DNA of 64,000 nucleotides from Anthracocystis setariae (GCA_928724745.1 CAKMXJ010000042.1:612516-676515), one strand, 5' to 3'. Positions 31,880-42,676 are shown, counted from the stretch's first letter. The notes: generated by a model from the letters alone, not told the origin. Numbers and translations are program-made.

Positions 31880-32740
31880 ATGATCTTGAGCTCAAACCAC
31901 TTGGAGAGGTCAATGACAAGTATCCAACTCAAAAGAAACCTCACTCTAGTGGACAGACAGAGCAAACAGATCGTGCTTCAGAGGATTTCACCTACCAGTT
32001 ACACCAAAATGCTCGAAGCTAGAGCATCCTCCATCAAAGGTCGAGACTACCTGAATGCATACCTATCCAAGAAGGCCTCAGCATGGCATATCAAGAGGTC
32101 AGACATCGAGTCTAGCAAGCAGCAGCTCAAGTTCAAGCTCACAAGAAGGAAAGTTGTCGAACATCATCTTGGCATCTGGCATTCTCGAGGCAAAACCAGC
32201 CTAGACTTCACCAAAGAGACCTTCAATCATCGATACAAGGATCAAGCACTCGATCTTCTCCTCTGGGCAAAGCAGCACATGGCCAGCACAATGCAATCTT
32301 CGAAGAAATTGATTGATTCCAGCTTCAGACACAACCTCAAGACTCAAAGCAAAAGTACCAAGTGGCTAGCCTCAATCTTTGAACCATCCAATGTCAACCT
32401 TCTCCACCCCTACTGGACCACTATAGCCTTCTTCTCCAACTTTGCAGGGGGTCTGCATCGAGATGAGCAGGATTGTATCCCTTCCTTCCTATTCAACTTT
32501 GAAGAAGCAGCTTGGCTGGAGTTGCCAGAGTTCTCGGTCAAGATCCTTATCAATCCTCTCGACATCGTCATACTCAACTCTCACACCTACTGGCATCGAA
32601 CCAAACCTGTGGATTCTGAGTCTACAGCTGGAAAGAGATGGGCATTCAGTGGTTTCTATCGAGAGTCCATCTACAATCAAGAACCTATCACTAGCATTGC
32701 ACATAAGAGACTCGAGGCTATCAATGAGAAGCACAAGTAA
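31880..32740 (+). CDS. Candidate 2-oxoglutarate/Fe(II) dioxygenase-like protein
   Basis: The longest frame gives 286 residues. Its second half looks like the double-stranded beta-helix of 2OG-Fe(II) oxygenases, perhaps the fungal TET/JBP group: HRDEQD offers the HxD iron ligands, IPSFLFNFEEAAWLELPEF the following strands, LINPLDIVILNSHTYWHRTKP the distal His, and RWAFSGFYRE the Arg that would bind 2-oxoglutarate. The first half is Lys/Arg-rich and helical (KQQLKFKLTRRKVVEHHLG). The start is uncertain: an in-frame ATG lies at 31880, but the 31715-31990 stretch is also protein-like in the other two plus frames, beginning MPAKSQAALDRKKEATAVRD at about 31716, so the 5' part may be broken by frameshifts. 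DNA modification is a guess from family; a protein or small-molecule substrate is equally possible. Confidence 0.5.
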   Translation: MILSSNHLERSMTSIQLKRNLTLVDRQSKQIVLQRISPTSYTKMLEARASSIKGRDYLNAYLSKKASAWHIKRSDIESSKQQLKFKLTRRKVVEHHLGIWHSRGKTSLDFTKETFNHRYKDQALDLLLWAKQHMASTMQSSKKLIDSSFRHNLKTQSKSTKWLASIFEPSNVNLLHPYWTTIAFFSNFAGGLHRDEQDCIPSFLFNFEEAAWLELPEFSVKILINPLDIVILNSHTYWHRTKPVDSESTAGKRWAFSGFYRESIYNQEPITSIAHKRLEAINEKHK

Positions 32741-33130
32741 TTCCATTCCAGACTCGAAGAGAAAAAGGGGGATTCTGAATGACCAGCTCCAAAAAGGCTC
32801 GAGACCCCCAAAATCTGACCTGGCTGAAAATTTTTGCCGAGTTTCCCCTATTTTGATCCTGCCACCCAAGTCTGATTTCCGAGTTCCATAATTTCCCTGA
32901 CGTGTTTTTTTGCATTCTGAGTGTTAGTTCATACCAAGTGTTGGTCCAATTGATGATTTTGGTCAGGTATTCCTCATTGGCACGTGTTCTTGACCTTCTG
33001 CGTGGTCTGGTATATACCCTTGCTGATACAGAGCCTCAACAAGAACACGCTTTACTGGATCTCTGCCATATGTAGGAAGTAGCACCAGTCCAAGACGTAC
33101 ACAGTGCACAAAAAGACAGGTCAAAAAGCC
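32741..33130. other. Spacer before the hairpin array
   Basis: About 390 bases with no gene or clear repeat. Confidence 0.5.
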
Positions 33131-34190
33131 TGCATTTTCAGGTACTTACCTTTGACATGCCTTTATCTGTCCAAAATCAGCTAATAAAGGCATGTCAAAG
33201 TGAAGTCACGCATAGGTGAAGCTATCAAGGTGTGACTTAGTGTTCCATACTCAGGAAGAGCCTGTGCAATGTCCTATGGGGTAGAGAAGTCAATATATGA
33301 GCCTTTGTGTTGACGCGTGTTTCCTTGTGGGCCAGTAGCAGCACCCGGTTTCTGCATGGATAGCCAGAACACCTCAAAGAGACAAATGGCTGTCATAGGC
33401 AGCTGCAGCAGGTTGAGAGGAGCCCAGAACACTATTTTGCGTGGAAGATTTCTTGCGTTTTCAGGTACTTACCTTTGACATGCCTTTATCTGTCCAAAAT
33501 CAGCTAATAAAGGCATGTCAAAGTGAAGTCACGCATAGGTGAAGCTATCAAGGCGCAACTTGGTGTTCCAAACTCAGGATGAGCCTGTGCAATGTCCTAT
33601 AGCATAGAGCCACCAAGAAACAAACCTTTGCATTCACGCGTGTTTCCTTGCGGATCAGTAGCAGCACCCAGTTTCCGCATGGATAGCCAGAACACCTCTG
33701 AGAGACAAATGGCTGTCATAGGCAGCTGCAGCAGGCTGAGAGGAGTCCAGAACACTATTTTGCGTGGAAGATTTCCTGCGTTTTCAGGTACTTACCTTTG
33801 ACATGCCTTTATCTGTCCAAAATCAGCCAATAAAGGCATGTCAAGGTAAAGTCCCCGGTCTTGGGTCCATTTTGGAACTGCCTTTTGTGTACACACTCAG
33901 AAGAGGTTGCTCCAGTGTCCTATAGGCTAGAAAGTGGGACAGCTACACTTTAGCTTTCACGCTGTTGCCTACCCCAGCACCTCCTCCAGCAGTGAATTAT
34001 GCAAAGTGCTCAGGAGCAAATCCTATGCTATAAGACACTGCATGATGCTGAAGGGACCTCAGAACACTCATTTGCGTGGAGAATATCTTGCGTTTTATTG
34101 TACCTGCCTTTGACATGCCTTTAATCATCTGAAATCAGCAACTAAAGGCATGTCAAAGGAAAGATTGGTGGGAACAAGTCCACTTTGAGT
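33131..34190. repeat. Tandem array of four ~320-bp units, each with a 16-bp-arm hairpin
   Basis: Each unit has the arms CTTTGACATGCCTTTA and TAAAGGCATGTCAAAG about 19 bases apart: 33150-33165/33185-33200, 33473-33488/33508-33523, 33796-33811/33831-33846 (one mismatch), and 34108-34123/34143-34158. Unit spacing is 323, 323 and 312. Between hairpins the units share patches such as AGCCTGTGCAATGTCCTAT and ATAGCCAGAACACCTC, and diverge toward the telomere. No long frame runs through the array, so it is non-coding. Confidence 0.92.
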
Positions 34191-34193
34191 CTG

Positions 34194-34223
34194 TTAGGGT
34201 TAGGGTTAGGGTTAGGGTTAGGG
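34194..34223 (+). repeat. Interstitial telomere repeat, 5 x TTAGGG
   Basis: Five perfect TTAGGG units in the same orientation as the chromosome end, immediately followed by TTACAAGG. It marks the boundary between the hairpin array and the first OTU element. Confidence 0.97.
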
Positions 34224-34903
34224 TTACAAGGGCTCTCCCACGGAGGTGCTTCACACCGTGAAATCTGTACTAATGAAACTTGTAGAGGGACCCAAACGGA
34301 GGGTGTATGCAAACTTTGGCGTTACCGATTAACGCCAATTCCGAGATATTTGATGTTGAACCTGTGGGGGCTGATCACCCGGGGAAGAAAAAAAAAGTTT
34401 TTGATCACCTCCAAATGGCTTGCTGTCTTAAGTAAACATGTAGAGGAGTGTGTAGGGAGTGTGTACATAGCGTGGCTAGCCCTGAAAGTGCGTGGTTGCG
34501 GAGATATGGCGGTTCAAAGTTGGTCTCAGCGGGGGGTTCACCTGGGGTATGTACTTGGGGTGAACCTAGGGCCAACCTAGGTTGAATCTAGGGTGAAGTG
34601 CCATTGACTGCCGGAAGTACCGTAAAGCGCGGTAAAGTACTCTCAAGGTACTTCAACCCTGGTACAACCATGGTTATGGTATGGTGTTGACGTCAGTAGA
34701 CCCAAGGTCAAAGGTACCTACAACCCACATCAACTGCATGTCAAGCTTGGTCAGGTACATTTAACATGGACAAAGGTACTTCATTGTGAGGAAAACCCCC
34801 CATCTACTGGATGTAGTGGGGATGAAAAACCTCAGATGAGGTCCTGGAAACTATCTACAACTGGGGCTGAGGTATCTACAAGCGGGGTCTGTGTACAGTT
34901 GAA

Positions 34904-36904
34904 CTAGGGTGAAGGGGAGGGAACTGGCTGGTAAGGTACCTTGTACACCAGTTCATAGTGGTTGCCAGTGTAGTAAAGTGCATGCCACTGACCTTTATCT
35001 GTGGTTCCATGCTCTGCCCGCACTTCAAAGTGGGTACAGTCCACATTAACTACCACCAACTTCAGTCCATAGTAGTTGACAGCAGCTGACAAGGTAGCAT
35101 CATCTCCCCATGTACCTAGAGTGTACATACCTTCAAGGTACTGTGCCACAGTACAAGGTGGGTTGAAGGCATGGGGAGTACCATTGGTGGCCACAAGGAG
35201 AGCTTCTACCATGGGTTGGTGGTGTTCAAGGTACTTGACCACCTCTTCACGCACCTTGCCATGGTACTTCTGGGTACCATAAACCAACTTGGCAATGGCT
35301 CTGAACTGGCAGTTCCCATCTCCTTGTATGTACCCGGCAGTTACACGGTAGTTCTTACTTCCTTGAAGTTCAGAGAAGATCTCCAAAGGTCCAAGAACGT
35401 GGGTTGACAGGATGTTGTACTTCTCCAAGCTGGAGTCAAGGTCCCTTGACTTGGTTGAAGTAGGGAAAGGGTCATCTACAAGGTGGCAATGCTTGGTCCA
35501 TTGGTACTTGTACTTGGCAAAGACCTGTTTACCCAACTCCAACTTGGATGAACTGGACCCAAAAGGTTGGTTCCTGCCGTTTGCCCCATGTACATACGCC
35601 CTGTACTTACTTCCCCTCTTGTAGATCTTGACACACCTTAGGATCTCCTGCAGGTGAACCTCCTCCAAGAGGGGATCCTTGAACCTGGACTGGGGGTCAA
35701 CCACAGTTTCCATCACTTCATCAATGTCAACTGTACTTGGAGTCCAGTTCCACCAGGGTCCAAGGTCCTTCTCCCACCTTGAAGTACGTATACCTGAGTT
35801 CCAACCTAGGGCATTGAACAGGTCTTGCAGGATATAGGTACGTACCTTACCTGGTTTCTTGGTAGCTCTACCCTGGAAGACCCTAAGTTCCTGAGCTTTG
35901 GTGAGCAGTTGGTTGAAATTGTTGAGGTAGTCCCTACGTTTGATGAACTTGAGGCTAAGTTGGCAGTTGGCCATGTGGGGTAAAGTGGGATTCAACCACT
36001 CCTTGAGTTCCAGGAACCCACTATCATAGATCTTGAACCTAGCTTCCTGCACTGTACTGGCATGGACAGTAACTTCAACCCGGAGTCCACCAAGTTTAAC
36101 TGCTGGGAACTTGGCCAACCTATCTTGACGGTTCAACAAGTTGGTTTCCTTGAGGCGGCAAGCATGGATGGACCTAGGGTTGTAGTTGTTGAACTTGCCT
36201 GAAGTGGCCTTCATGGCATGTACAAGGAGGGGGTAAACCTTGATCTTGTAGGTATCACCCCGGTACATGGTAGTCATACTGAGGGAACCATGACCATCAC
36301 CCAACCTTGTAAGCATGGGATAGGTGGTACAAGTACCTGAAGGTAGGTTGGGAGCCTTGACCAACACCACATGAACCTGGGCATAGTTCCTTCCAATGTC
36401 ATAGAAGTTGGTTGCAGCTAGGGGATGCTCGGGTTCACCTAGGTTGACCAGATGTTCAACCGGTACATCATCTAGGTTGAACTTCATTCCATAGCTTTGA
36501 ACCCGGACTGAAGTACAGCCAACCGACTCCAACCTATCTACAAGGTCGTACATGGTAACATGCTGACTACCCTCAATCATGGTTGTAGGGTAGTTTGACG
36601 CCTGCAGAGTGAGGGTGTAGTTCAGTTCCTGCAGGAGAGGTACCTTGTACCTAGGGTGGATCTTCAGTACACAGGGACCTGTACCTAGGTAGACCCAACC
36701 TTCATAGTACTTGACATCCCTGATCTGGGGTGCATGGGAGGTTAAGGTAACAATACTGTACTTGCCAAAGGTTGAAAGTAGGTTCCAGGGGTTGCAAGTG
36801 AAGCTAAACCCATCTAGATCCTCCGGTGTCTCGGGATAAGGTACCCTTATAGGGTCAGGGAAGTCGGTATCCCCTAGTTCCTGCTCCTGGTAAACCCAAG
36901 GCAT
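34904..36904 (-). CDS. OTU-domain cysteine protease with novel N-terminal domain, copy 1
   Basis: 666 residues from the first in-frame ATG (36902-36904). Residues 1-480 form a domain I do not recognise, shared with the genes at 39, 48 and 54 kb; conserved points are WVYLGTGPCVLKIHPRYK, VRVQSYGMK, YKIKVYPLLVHAMKA, LGGLRVEVT and DLFNALGW. At about 420-470 a segment aligns in position with the zinc ribbon of the relatives but has lost its Cys pairs. From about 520 an OTU domain follows: GDGNCQFRA with catalytic Cys532 (codon 35309-35311), TWGDDATLSA, and NHYELV with His649. OTU enzymes cleave ubiquitin or ubiquitin-like chains; the substrate is unknown here. Transcription runs away from the telomere. 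Frame and catalytic residues are intact. Confidence 0.8.
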   Translation of the reverse strand: MPWVYQEQELGDTDFPDPIRVPYPETPEDLDGFSFTCNPWNLLSTFGKYSIVTLTSHAPQIRDVKYYEGWVYLGTGPCVLKIHPRYKVPLLQELNYTLTLQASNYPTTMIEGSQHVTMYDLVDRLESVGCTSVRVQSYGMKFNLDDVPVEHLVNLGEPEHPLAATNFYDIGRNYAQVHVVLVKAPNLPSGTCTTYPMLTRLGDGHGSLSMTTMYRGDTYKIKVYPLLVHAMKATSGKFNNYNPRSIHACRLKETNLLNRQDRLAKFPAVKLGGLRVEVTVHASTVQEARFKIYDSGFLELKEWLNPTLPHMANCQLSLKFIKRRDYLNNFNQLLTKAQELRVFQGRATKKPGKVRTYILQDLFNALGWNSGIRTSRWEKDLGPWWNWTPSTVDIDEVMETVVDPQSRFKDPLLEEVHLQEILRCVKIYKRGSKYRAYVHGANGRNQPFGSSSSKLELGKQVFAKYKYQWTKHCHLVDDPFPTSTKSRDLDSSLEKYNILSTHVLGPLEIFSELQGSKNYRVTAGYIQGDGNCQFRAIAKLVYGTQKYHGKVREEVVKYLEHHQPMVEALLVATNGTPHAFNPPCTVAQYLEGMYTLGTWGDDATLSAAVNYYGLKLVVVNVDCTHFEVRAEHGTTDKGQWHALYYTGNHYELVYKVPYQPVPSPSP

Positions 36905-38413
36905 GGTAGGCAAAAGGTAGGTGCAAGTTTGGTAAGGTAGGTTAAGGTAGGTTGAAGTTGGTGAAGTGGGGTGATGGATCAGAATGTGGAGGAGTGATAA
37001 ATAGGAAGGAAAGGAGTAAATGGTGATAAAAGAAGGCTAAAAAAAGCGAATTTTAAATGCAGAAGTTGACCTACGTTTGTCCCAGTATGTACGGCAGTTC
37101 AACGGCAGTTCAACGTACCATGGTACATCATTGTTGTACACAGTTGCAGTTGGCCTCACCTCCATGTATGTTCTAGTAGGGTCAAGACTCCAACAGCCTC
37201 AGTAAACTGTAGTGAAGTAGGGTTCAAGTAGGGTCAACCATTGGCTGAACACGTTGAAGTGCGGTCAAGTGGGGTCTCACATACATGAACCTATGTTGCA
37301 CTCCAGTCAAGGTGTGGCAACTGTTGTTGTAGCTGCAATCAAACCTCAGTTCAAGCAGGTCAAGCCCAGGTACGCCTTGGCAGAAGGTACATCAGGCACA
37401 GGCAAGGTGGATGCTCCTAGGTTGAGCCTACGTATGAGAACGGTGCAAGTATGTTCAACCACCTTTGACACACGTTACACTTCACCAACCTAAACTGGAC
37501 TTGGCTGGAGCTTCACTAGACCTAGGTTGAACGTCCTCCAAGTGCAGGATGCAAGCAATGAAGGTGTTCCAGTCCTGGTTGACCGTACCTTGCAAATACG
37601 GTCAACCACAGGAAGGTCCCACCAGCCTACATTGAACCTAGCTTTCAGCTCAGGAAGGTTACACAAGCCTATGTTGAACCTAGCTGTGAGCTACTTCCTT
37701 GTACTGTTTGGCAGCTCAACCCTAAGTCAAACCAACGTTGGAAAAGTTGGAATTTTGACCATGTCAAAATGAGTTCCAATCGATCTGAAAATGGTACCAT
37801 CATGTGGAGCTGAGTTGTACGGTTCAAACGCACCCCCATTTGCCCCACTTTGCTTTCCATTTGATGCAGCCATTTCAGTTTGAAGCAGTTGCCGGGCCAA
37901 ATTGGCCAAAAATAGATGTCGGATCTTCATCACGCAAACAGCGCTACTGTTTAGAGCCGTTCAATACGTTCAAAATGATACCTCATTTGCATATGATTAT
38001 TATGTCAGTTACGGTGGAAAATCAATAGCAATATTCCCGATGCCCGTATCTCGGTGAAAATTACGTGTTTGAGCAAAAGAATCACATGTCAGAATTCCCT
38101 GCCTGGGGGCCTATATGAACCTACGTTTGATAAAAATGCAATTTCTTGGTGTTGAGTGAGGTTTAACACGTGCCAGGTAATAGTTCTGACCATGTCATGT
38201 GACCATGTCATGTGACCATGTCATGTGACTAACTGTAATTTCAAAAATTCCCACAGCAAGTCATGTGACTAACTGTAATTTTGAAAATTCCCACAGCCAT
38301 GGATGAAAATTTTGAAAAATTTGGGGTTGAAAAAAAAGGATAAATTCTGTTTTTTTGCACTTTGCATCTTTCTTTCCTACCACCACCATCCATCCTCTTC
38401 CAACTTCTCCAAC
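36905..38413. other. Divergent spacer of element copy 1
   Basis: About 1.5 kb between the two divergent genes, closely matched by 41183-42676. It contains repeated CCTAGGTTGAAC-like words and a 13-bp minisatellite at 38188-38226. The promoters of both genes must lie here. Confidence 0.6.
38188..38226. repeat. 13-bp minisatellite GACCATGTCATGT x 3
   Basis: Three units in copy 1; the matching place in copy 2 (about 42467-42492) has two. A ~37-bp pair containing CATGTGACTAACTGTAATTT follows directly. Confidence 0.9.
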
Positions 38414-38460
38414 ATGCCTGCTGATCGCTCTACCACCTCTTCCAAGCCTTCTGGCAAGGG
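38414..38460 (+). pseudogene. Zn2Cys6-like gene truncated by telomere repeats
   Basis: The first 15 codons (MPADRSTTSSKPSGK) match the intact gene at 42677. The sequence then becomes GGGTTAGGG repeats, giving an immediate stop. The break shares GG with the telomere repeat, as expected for healing by telomerase. Confidence 0.9.
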
Positions 38461-38502
38461 TTAGGGTTAGGGTTAGGGTTAGGGTTAGGGTTAGGGTTAG
38501 GG
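38461..38502 (+). repeat. Interstitial telomere repeat, 7 x TTAGGG
   Basis: Seven perfect units, starting inside the broken Zn2Cys6-like gene and ending at TTACAAGG of the next element copy. Confidence 0.97.
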
Positions 38503-39181
38503 TTACAAGGTGATTCCCACGGAGGCCGTTCACACCGTGAAATCTGTACTAATGAAACTTGTAGAGGGACCCAAACGGAGGGTGTATGCAAACTTTGGCG
38601 TTACCGATTAACGCCAATTCCGAGATATTTGACGTTGAAGGTGTGGTGGGCTGATCACCCGGGGAAGAAAAAAAAGTTTTTGATCACCTCCAAATGGCTT
38701 GCTGCCTTAAGTAGACATGTAGAGGAGTGTGTAGGGAGTGTGTACATAGCGTGGCTAGCCTGGAAAGTGTGTGGTTGCGGAGATATGGCGGTTCAAAGTT
38801 GGTCTCAGCAGGGGGTTGACCTGGGGTATGTACTTAGGGTGAACCTAGGGCCAACCTAGGTTGAACCTAGGGTGAAGTGCCATTGACTGCCGGAAGTACC
38901 GTAAAGCGCGGTAAAGTACTCTCAAGGTACTTCAACCCTGGTACAACCATGGTTATGGTATGGTGTTGACGTCAGTAGACCCAAGGTCAAAGGTACCCAC
39001 ACCCCACATCAACTGCATGTCAAGCTTGGTCAGGTACGTTTAACATGGACAAAGGTACTTCATTGTGAGGAAAACCCCCATCTACTGGATGTAGTGGGGA
39101 TGAAAAACCTCAGATGAGGTCCTGGAAACTATCTACAACTGGGGCCAAGGTATCTACAAGCAGGGTCTGTGTACAGTTGAA

Positions 39182-41182
39182 CTAGGGTGAAGGGGAGGGA
39201 ACTGGCTGGTAAGGTACCTTGTACACCAGTTCATAGTGGTTGCCAGTGTAGTAAAGTGCATGCCACTGACCTTTATCTGTGGTTCCATGCTGTGCCCGCA
39301 CTTCAAAGTGGGTACAGTCCACATTAACTACCACCAACTTCAGTCCATAGTAGTTGACAGCAGCTGACAAGGTAGCGTCATCTCCCCATGTACCTAGGGT
39401 GTACATACCTTCAAGGTACTGTGCCACAGTACAAGGTGGGTTGAAGGCATGGGGAGTACCATTGGTGGCCACAAGGAGAGCTTCTACCATGGGTTGGTGG
39501 TGTTCAAGGTACTTGACCACCTCTTCACGCACCTTGCCATGGTACTTCTGGGTACCATAAACCAACTTGGCAATAGCTCTGAACTGGCAGTTCCCATCTC
39601 CTTGTATGTACCCGGCAGTTACACGGTAGTTCTTACTTCCTTGAAGTTCAGAGAAGATCTCCAAAGGTCCAAGAACGTGGGTTGACAGGATGTTGTACTT
39701 CTCCAAACTGGAGTCAAGGTCCCTTGACTTGGTTGAAGTAGGGAAAGGGTCATCTACAAGGTAGCAATGCTTGGTCCATTGGTACTTGTACTTGGCAAAG
39801 ACCTGTTTACCCAACTCCAACTTGGATGTACTGGACCCAAAAGGTTGGTTCCTGCCGTTGTCCCCATGTACATATGCCTTGTACTTACTTCCCCTCTTGT
39901 AGATCTTGACACACCTTAGGATCTCCTGCAGGTGAACCTCCTCCAAGAGGGGATCCTTGAACCTGGACTGGGGGTCAACCACAGTTTCCATCACTTCATC
40001 GATGTCAACTGTACTTGGAGTCCAGTTCCACCAGGGTCCAAGGTCCTTCTCCCACCTTGAAGTACGTATACCTGAGTTCCAACCTAGGGCATTGAACAGG
40101 TCTTGTATGATATAGGTACGTACCTTACCTGGTTTCTTGATAGCTCTACCCTGGAAGACCCTAAGTTCCTGAGCTTTGGTGAGCAGTTGGTTGAAGTTGT
40201 TGAGGTAGTCCCTACGTTTGATGAACTTGAGGCTAAGTTGGCAGTTGGCCATGTGGGGTAAAGTGGGGTTCAACCACTCCTTGAGTTCCAGGAACCCACT
40301 AACATAGATCTTGAACCTAGCTTCCTGCACTGTACTGGCATGGACAGTAACTTCAACCCGGAGTCCACCAAGTTTAACTGCTGGGAACTTGGCCAACCTA
40401 TCTTGACGGTTCAACAAGTTGGTTTCCTTGAGGCGGCAAGTATGGATGGACCTAGGGTTGTAGTTGTTGAACTTGCCTGAAGTGGCCTTCATGGCATGTA
40501 CAAGGAGGGGGTAAACCTTGATCTTGTAGGTATCACCCCGGTACATGGTAGTCATACTGAGGGAACCATGACCATCACCCAACCTTGTAAGCATGGGATA
40601 GGTGGTACAAGTACCTGAAGGTAGGTTGGGAGCCTTGACCAACACCACATGAACCTGGGCATAGTTCCTTCCAATGTCATAGAAGTTGGTTGCAGCTAGG
40701 GGATGCTCGGGTTCACCTAGGTTGACCAGATGTTCAACCGGTACATCATCTAGGTTGAACTTCATTCCATAGCTTTGAACCCGGACTGAAGTACAGCCAA
40801 CCGACTCCAACCTATCTACAAGGTCATACATGGTAACATGCTGACTACCCTCAATCATGGTTGTAGGGTAGTTTGACGCCTGCAGAGTGAGGGTGTAGTT
40901 CAGTTCCTGCAGGAGAGGTACCTTGTACCTAGGGTGGATCTTCAGTACACAGGGACCTGTACCTAGGTAGACCCAACCTTCATAGTACTTGACATCCCTG
41001 ATTTGGGGTGCATGGGAGGTTAAGGTAACAATACTGTACTTGCCAAAGGTTGAAAGTAGGTTCCAGGGGTTGCAAGTGAAGCTAAACCCATCTAGATCCT
41101 CCGGTGTCTCGGGATAAGGTACCCTTATAGGGTCAGGGAAGTCAGTATCCCCTAGTTCCTGCTCCTGGTAAACCCAAGGCAT
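39182..41182 (-). CDS. OTU-domain cysteine protease with novel N-terminal domain, copy 2
   Basis: Same 666-residue product as copy 1, with about ten substitutions, for example KIYVSG for KIYDSG and GDNGRN for GANGRN. GDGNCQFRA, TWGDDATLSA and NHYELV are intact. I start at the ATG at 41180-41182, as in copy 1. In this copy the frame also stays open to 41443, because one base change removes a stop that copy 1 has just upstream, but the extension shows no conserved feature. Most differences are conservative and both copies remain open, which suggests selection on the protein or very recent duplication. Confidence 0.8.
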   Translation of the reverse strand: MPWVYQEQELGDTDFPDPIRVPYPETPEDLDGFSFTCNPWNLLSTFGKYSIVTLTSHAPQIRDVKYYEGWVYLGTGPCVLKIHPRYKVPLLQELNYTLTLQASNYPTTMIEGSQHVTMYDLVDRLESVGCTSVRVQSYGMKFNLDDVPVEHLVNLGEPEHPLAATNFYDIGRNYAQVHVVLVKAPNLPSGTCTTYPMLTRLGDGHGSLSMTTMYRGDTYKIKVYPLLVHAMKATSGKFNNYNPRSIHTCRLKETNLLNRQDRLAKFPAVKLGGLRVEVTVHASTVQEARFKIYVSGFLELKEWLNPTLPHMANCQLSLKFIKRRDYLNNFNQLLTKAQELRVFQGRAIKKPGKVRTYIIQDLFNALGWNSGIRTSRWEKDLGPWWNWTPSTVDIDEVMETVVDPQSRFKDPLLEEVHLQEILRCVKIYKRGSKYKAYVHGDNGRNQPFGSSTSKLELGKQVFAKYKYQWTKHCYLVDDPFPTSTKSRDLDSSLEKYNILSTHVLGPLEIFSELQGSKNYRVTAGYIQGDGNCQFRAIAKLVYGTQKYHGKVREEVVKYLEHHQPMVEALLVATNGTPHAFNPPCTVAQYLEGMYTLGTWGDDATLSAAVNYYGLKLVVVNVDCTHFEVRAQHGTTDKGQWHALYYTGNHYELVYKVPYQPVPSPSP

Positions 41183-42676
41183 GGTAGGCAAAAGGTAGGT
41201 GCAAGTTTGGTAAGGTAGGTTGAGGTAGGTTGAAGTTGGTGAAGTGTGGTGATGGATCAGAATGTGGAGGAGTGATAAATAGGAAGGAAAGGAGTAAATT
41301 GTGATAAAAGAAGGCTCAAAAAAGCGAATTTTAAATGCAGAAGTTGACCTACGTTTGTCCCAGTATGTACGGCAGTTCAACGGCAGTTCAACATACCATG
41401 GTACATCATTGTTGTACACAGTTGCAGTTGGCCTCACCTCCACGTATGTTCTAGTAGGGTCAAGGCTCCAACAGCCTCAGTAAACTGTAGTGAAGTAGGG
41501 TTCAAGTAGGGTCAACCATTGGCTGAACACGTTGAAGTGCGGTCAAGTGGGGTCTCACATACACAAACCTATGTTGGACTCCAGTCAAGGTGTGGCAACT
41601 GTTGTCATAGCTGCAGTCAAACCTCAGTTCAAGCAGGTCAAGCCCAGGTACGCCTTGGCAGAAGGTACATCAGGCACAGGCAAGGTGGATGCTCCTAGGC
41701 TGAGCCTACGTATGAGAATGGTGCAAGTATGTTCAACCACCTTTGACACACGTTACACTTCACCAACCTAAACTGGACTTGGCTGGAGCTTCACTAGACC
41801 TAGGTTGAACGTCCTCCAAGTGCAGGATGCAAGCAATGAAGGTGCTCCAGTCCTGGTTGACCATACCTTGCAAATACGGTCAACCACAGGAAGGTCCCAC
41901 CAGCCTACATTGAACCTAGCTTTTAGCTCAGGAAGGTTACACAAGCCTATGTTGAACCTAGCTGTGAGCTACTTCCTTGTACTGTTTGGCAGCTCAACCC
42001 TAAGTCAAACCAACGTTGGAAAAGTTGGAATTTTGACCATGTCAAGATGAGTTCCAATGGATCTGAAAATGGTACCATCATGTGGAGCTGAGTTGTACGG
42101 TTCAAACGCACCCCCCATTTGCCCCACTTTGCTTTCCATTTGATGCAGCCATTTCAGTTCGAAGCAGTTGCCGGGCCAAATTGGCCAAAAATAGATGTCG
42201 GATTTTCATCACGCAAACAGCGCTACTGTTTAGAGCCGTTCAATACGTTCAAAATGATACCTCATTTGCATATGATTATTATGTCAGTTACGGTGGAAAA
42301 TCAATAGCAATATTCCCGATGCCCGTATCTCGGTGAAAATTACGTGTTTGAGCAAAAGAATTACGTGTCAGAATTCCCTGCCTGGGGGCCTATATGAACC
42401 TATGTTTGATAAAAACGCAATTTTTTGGTGGTGAGTGAGGTTTAACACATGCCAGGTAATAGTTCTGACCATGTCATGTGACCATGTCATGTGACTAACT
42501 GTAATTTCAAAAATTCCCACAGCAAGTCATGTGACTAACTGTAATTTTGAAAATTCCCACAGCCATGGATGAAAATTTTGAAAAATTTGGGGTTGAAAAA
42601 AGGATAAATTCTGTTTTTTGCACTTTGCATCTTTCTTTCCTACCACCACCATCCATCCTCTTCCAACTTCTCCAAC
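41183..42676. other. Divergent spacer of element copy 2
   Basis: About 1.5 kb, near-identical to 36905-38413. No further gene is visible; short frames on the plus strand match in both copies but carry no recognisable motif. Confidence 0.6.

Larger units (their letters stand above)
34224..38460. mobile_element. OTU/Zn2Cys6 telomere element, copy 1 (right end truncated)
   Basis: Starts TTACAAGGGCTCTCCC right after interstitial telomere repeats and runs nearly identically to copy 2 through a non-coding left module, the OTU gene and the intergenic region. It stops after the 15th codon of the Zn2Cys6-like gene, where TTAGGG repeats take over. No terminal inverted repeats or target duplication are visible. 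Confidence 0.75.

Noticed and set aside
33131..34190. CRISPR-like array
   Set aside because: Unit size (~320 bp), divergent inter-hairpin sequence and the eukaryotic setting exclude it.
39182..41443. Longer 753-residue form of OTU copy 2
   Set aside because: The extra 87 N-terminal residues are absent from copy 1, where an in-frame stop occurs, and show no conservation; the shared ATG is preferred.
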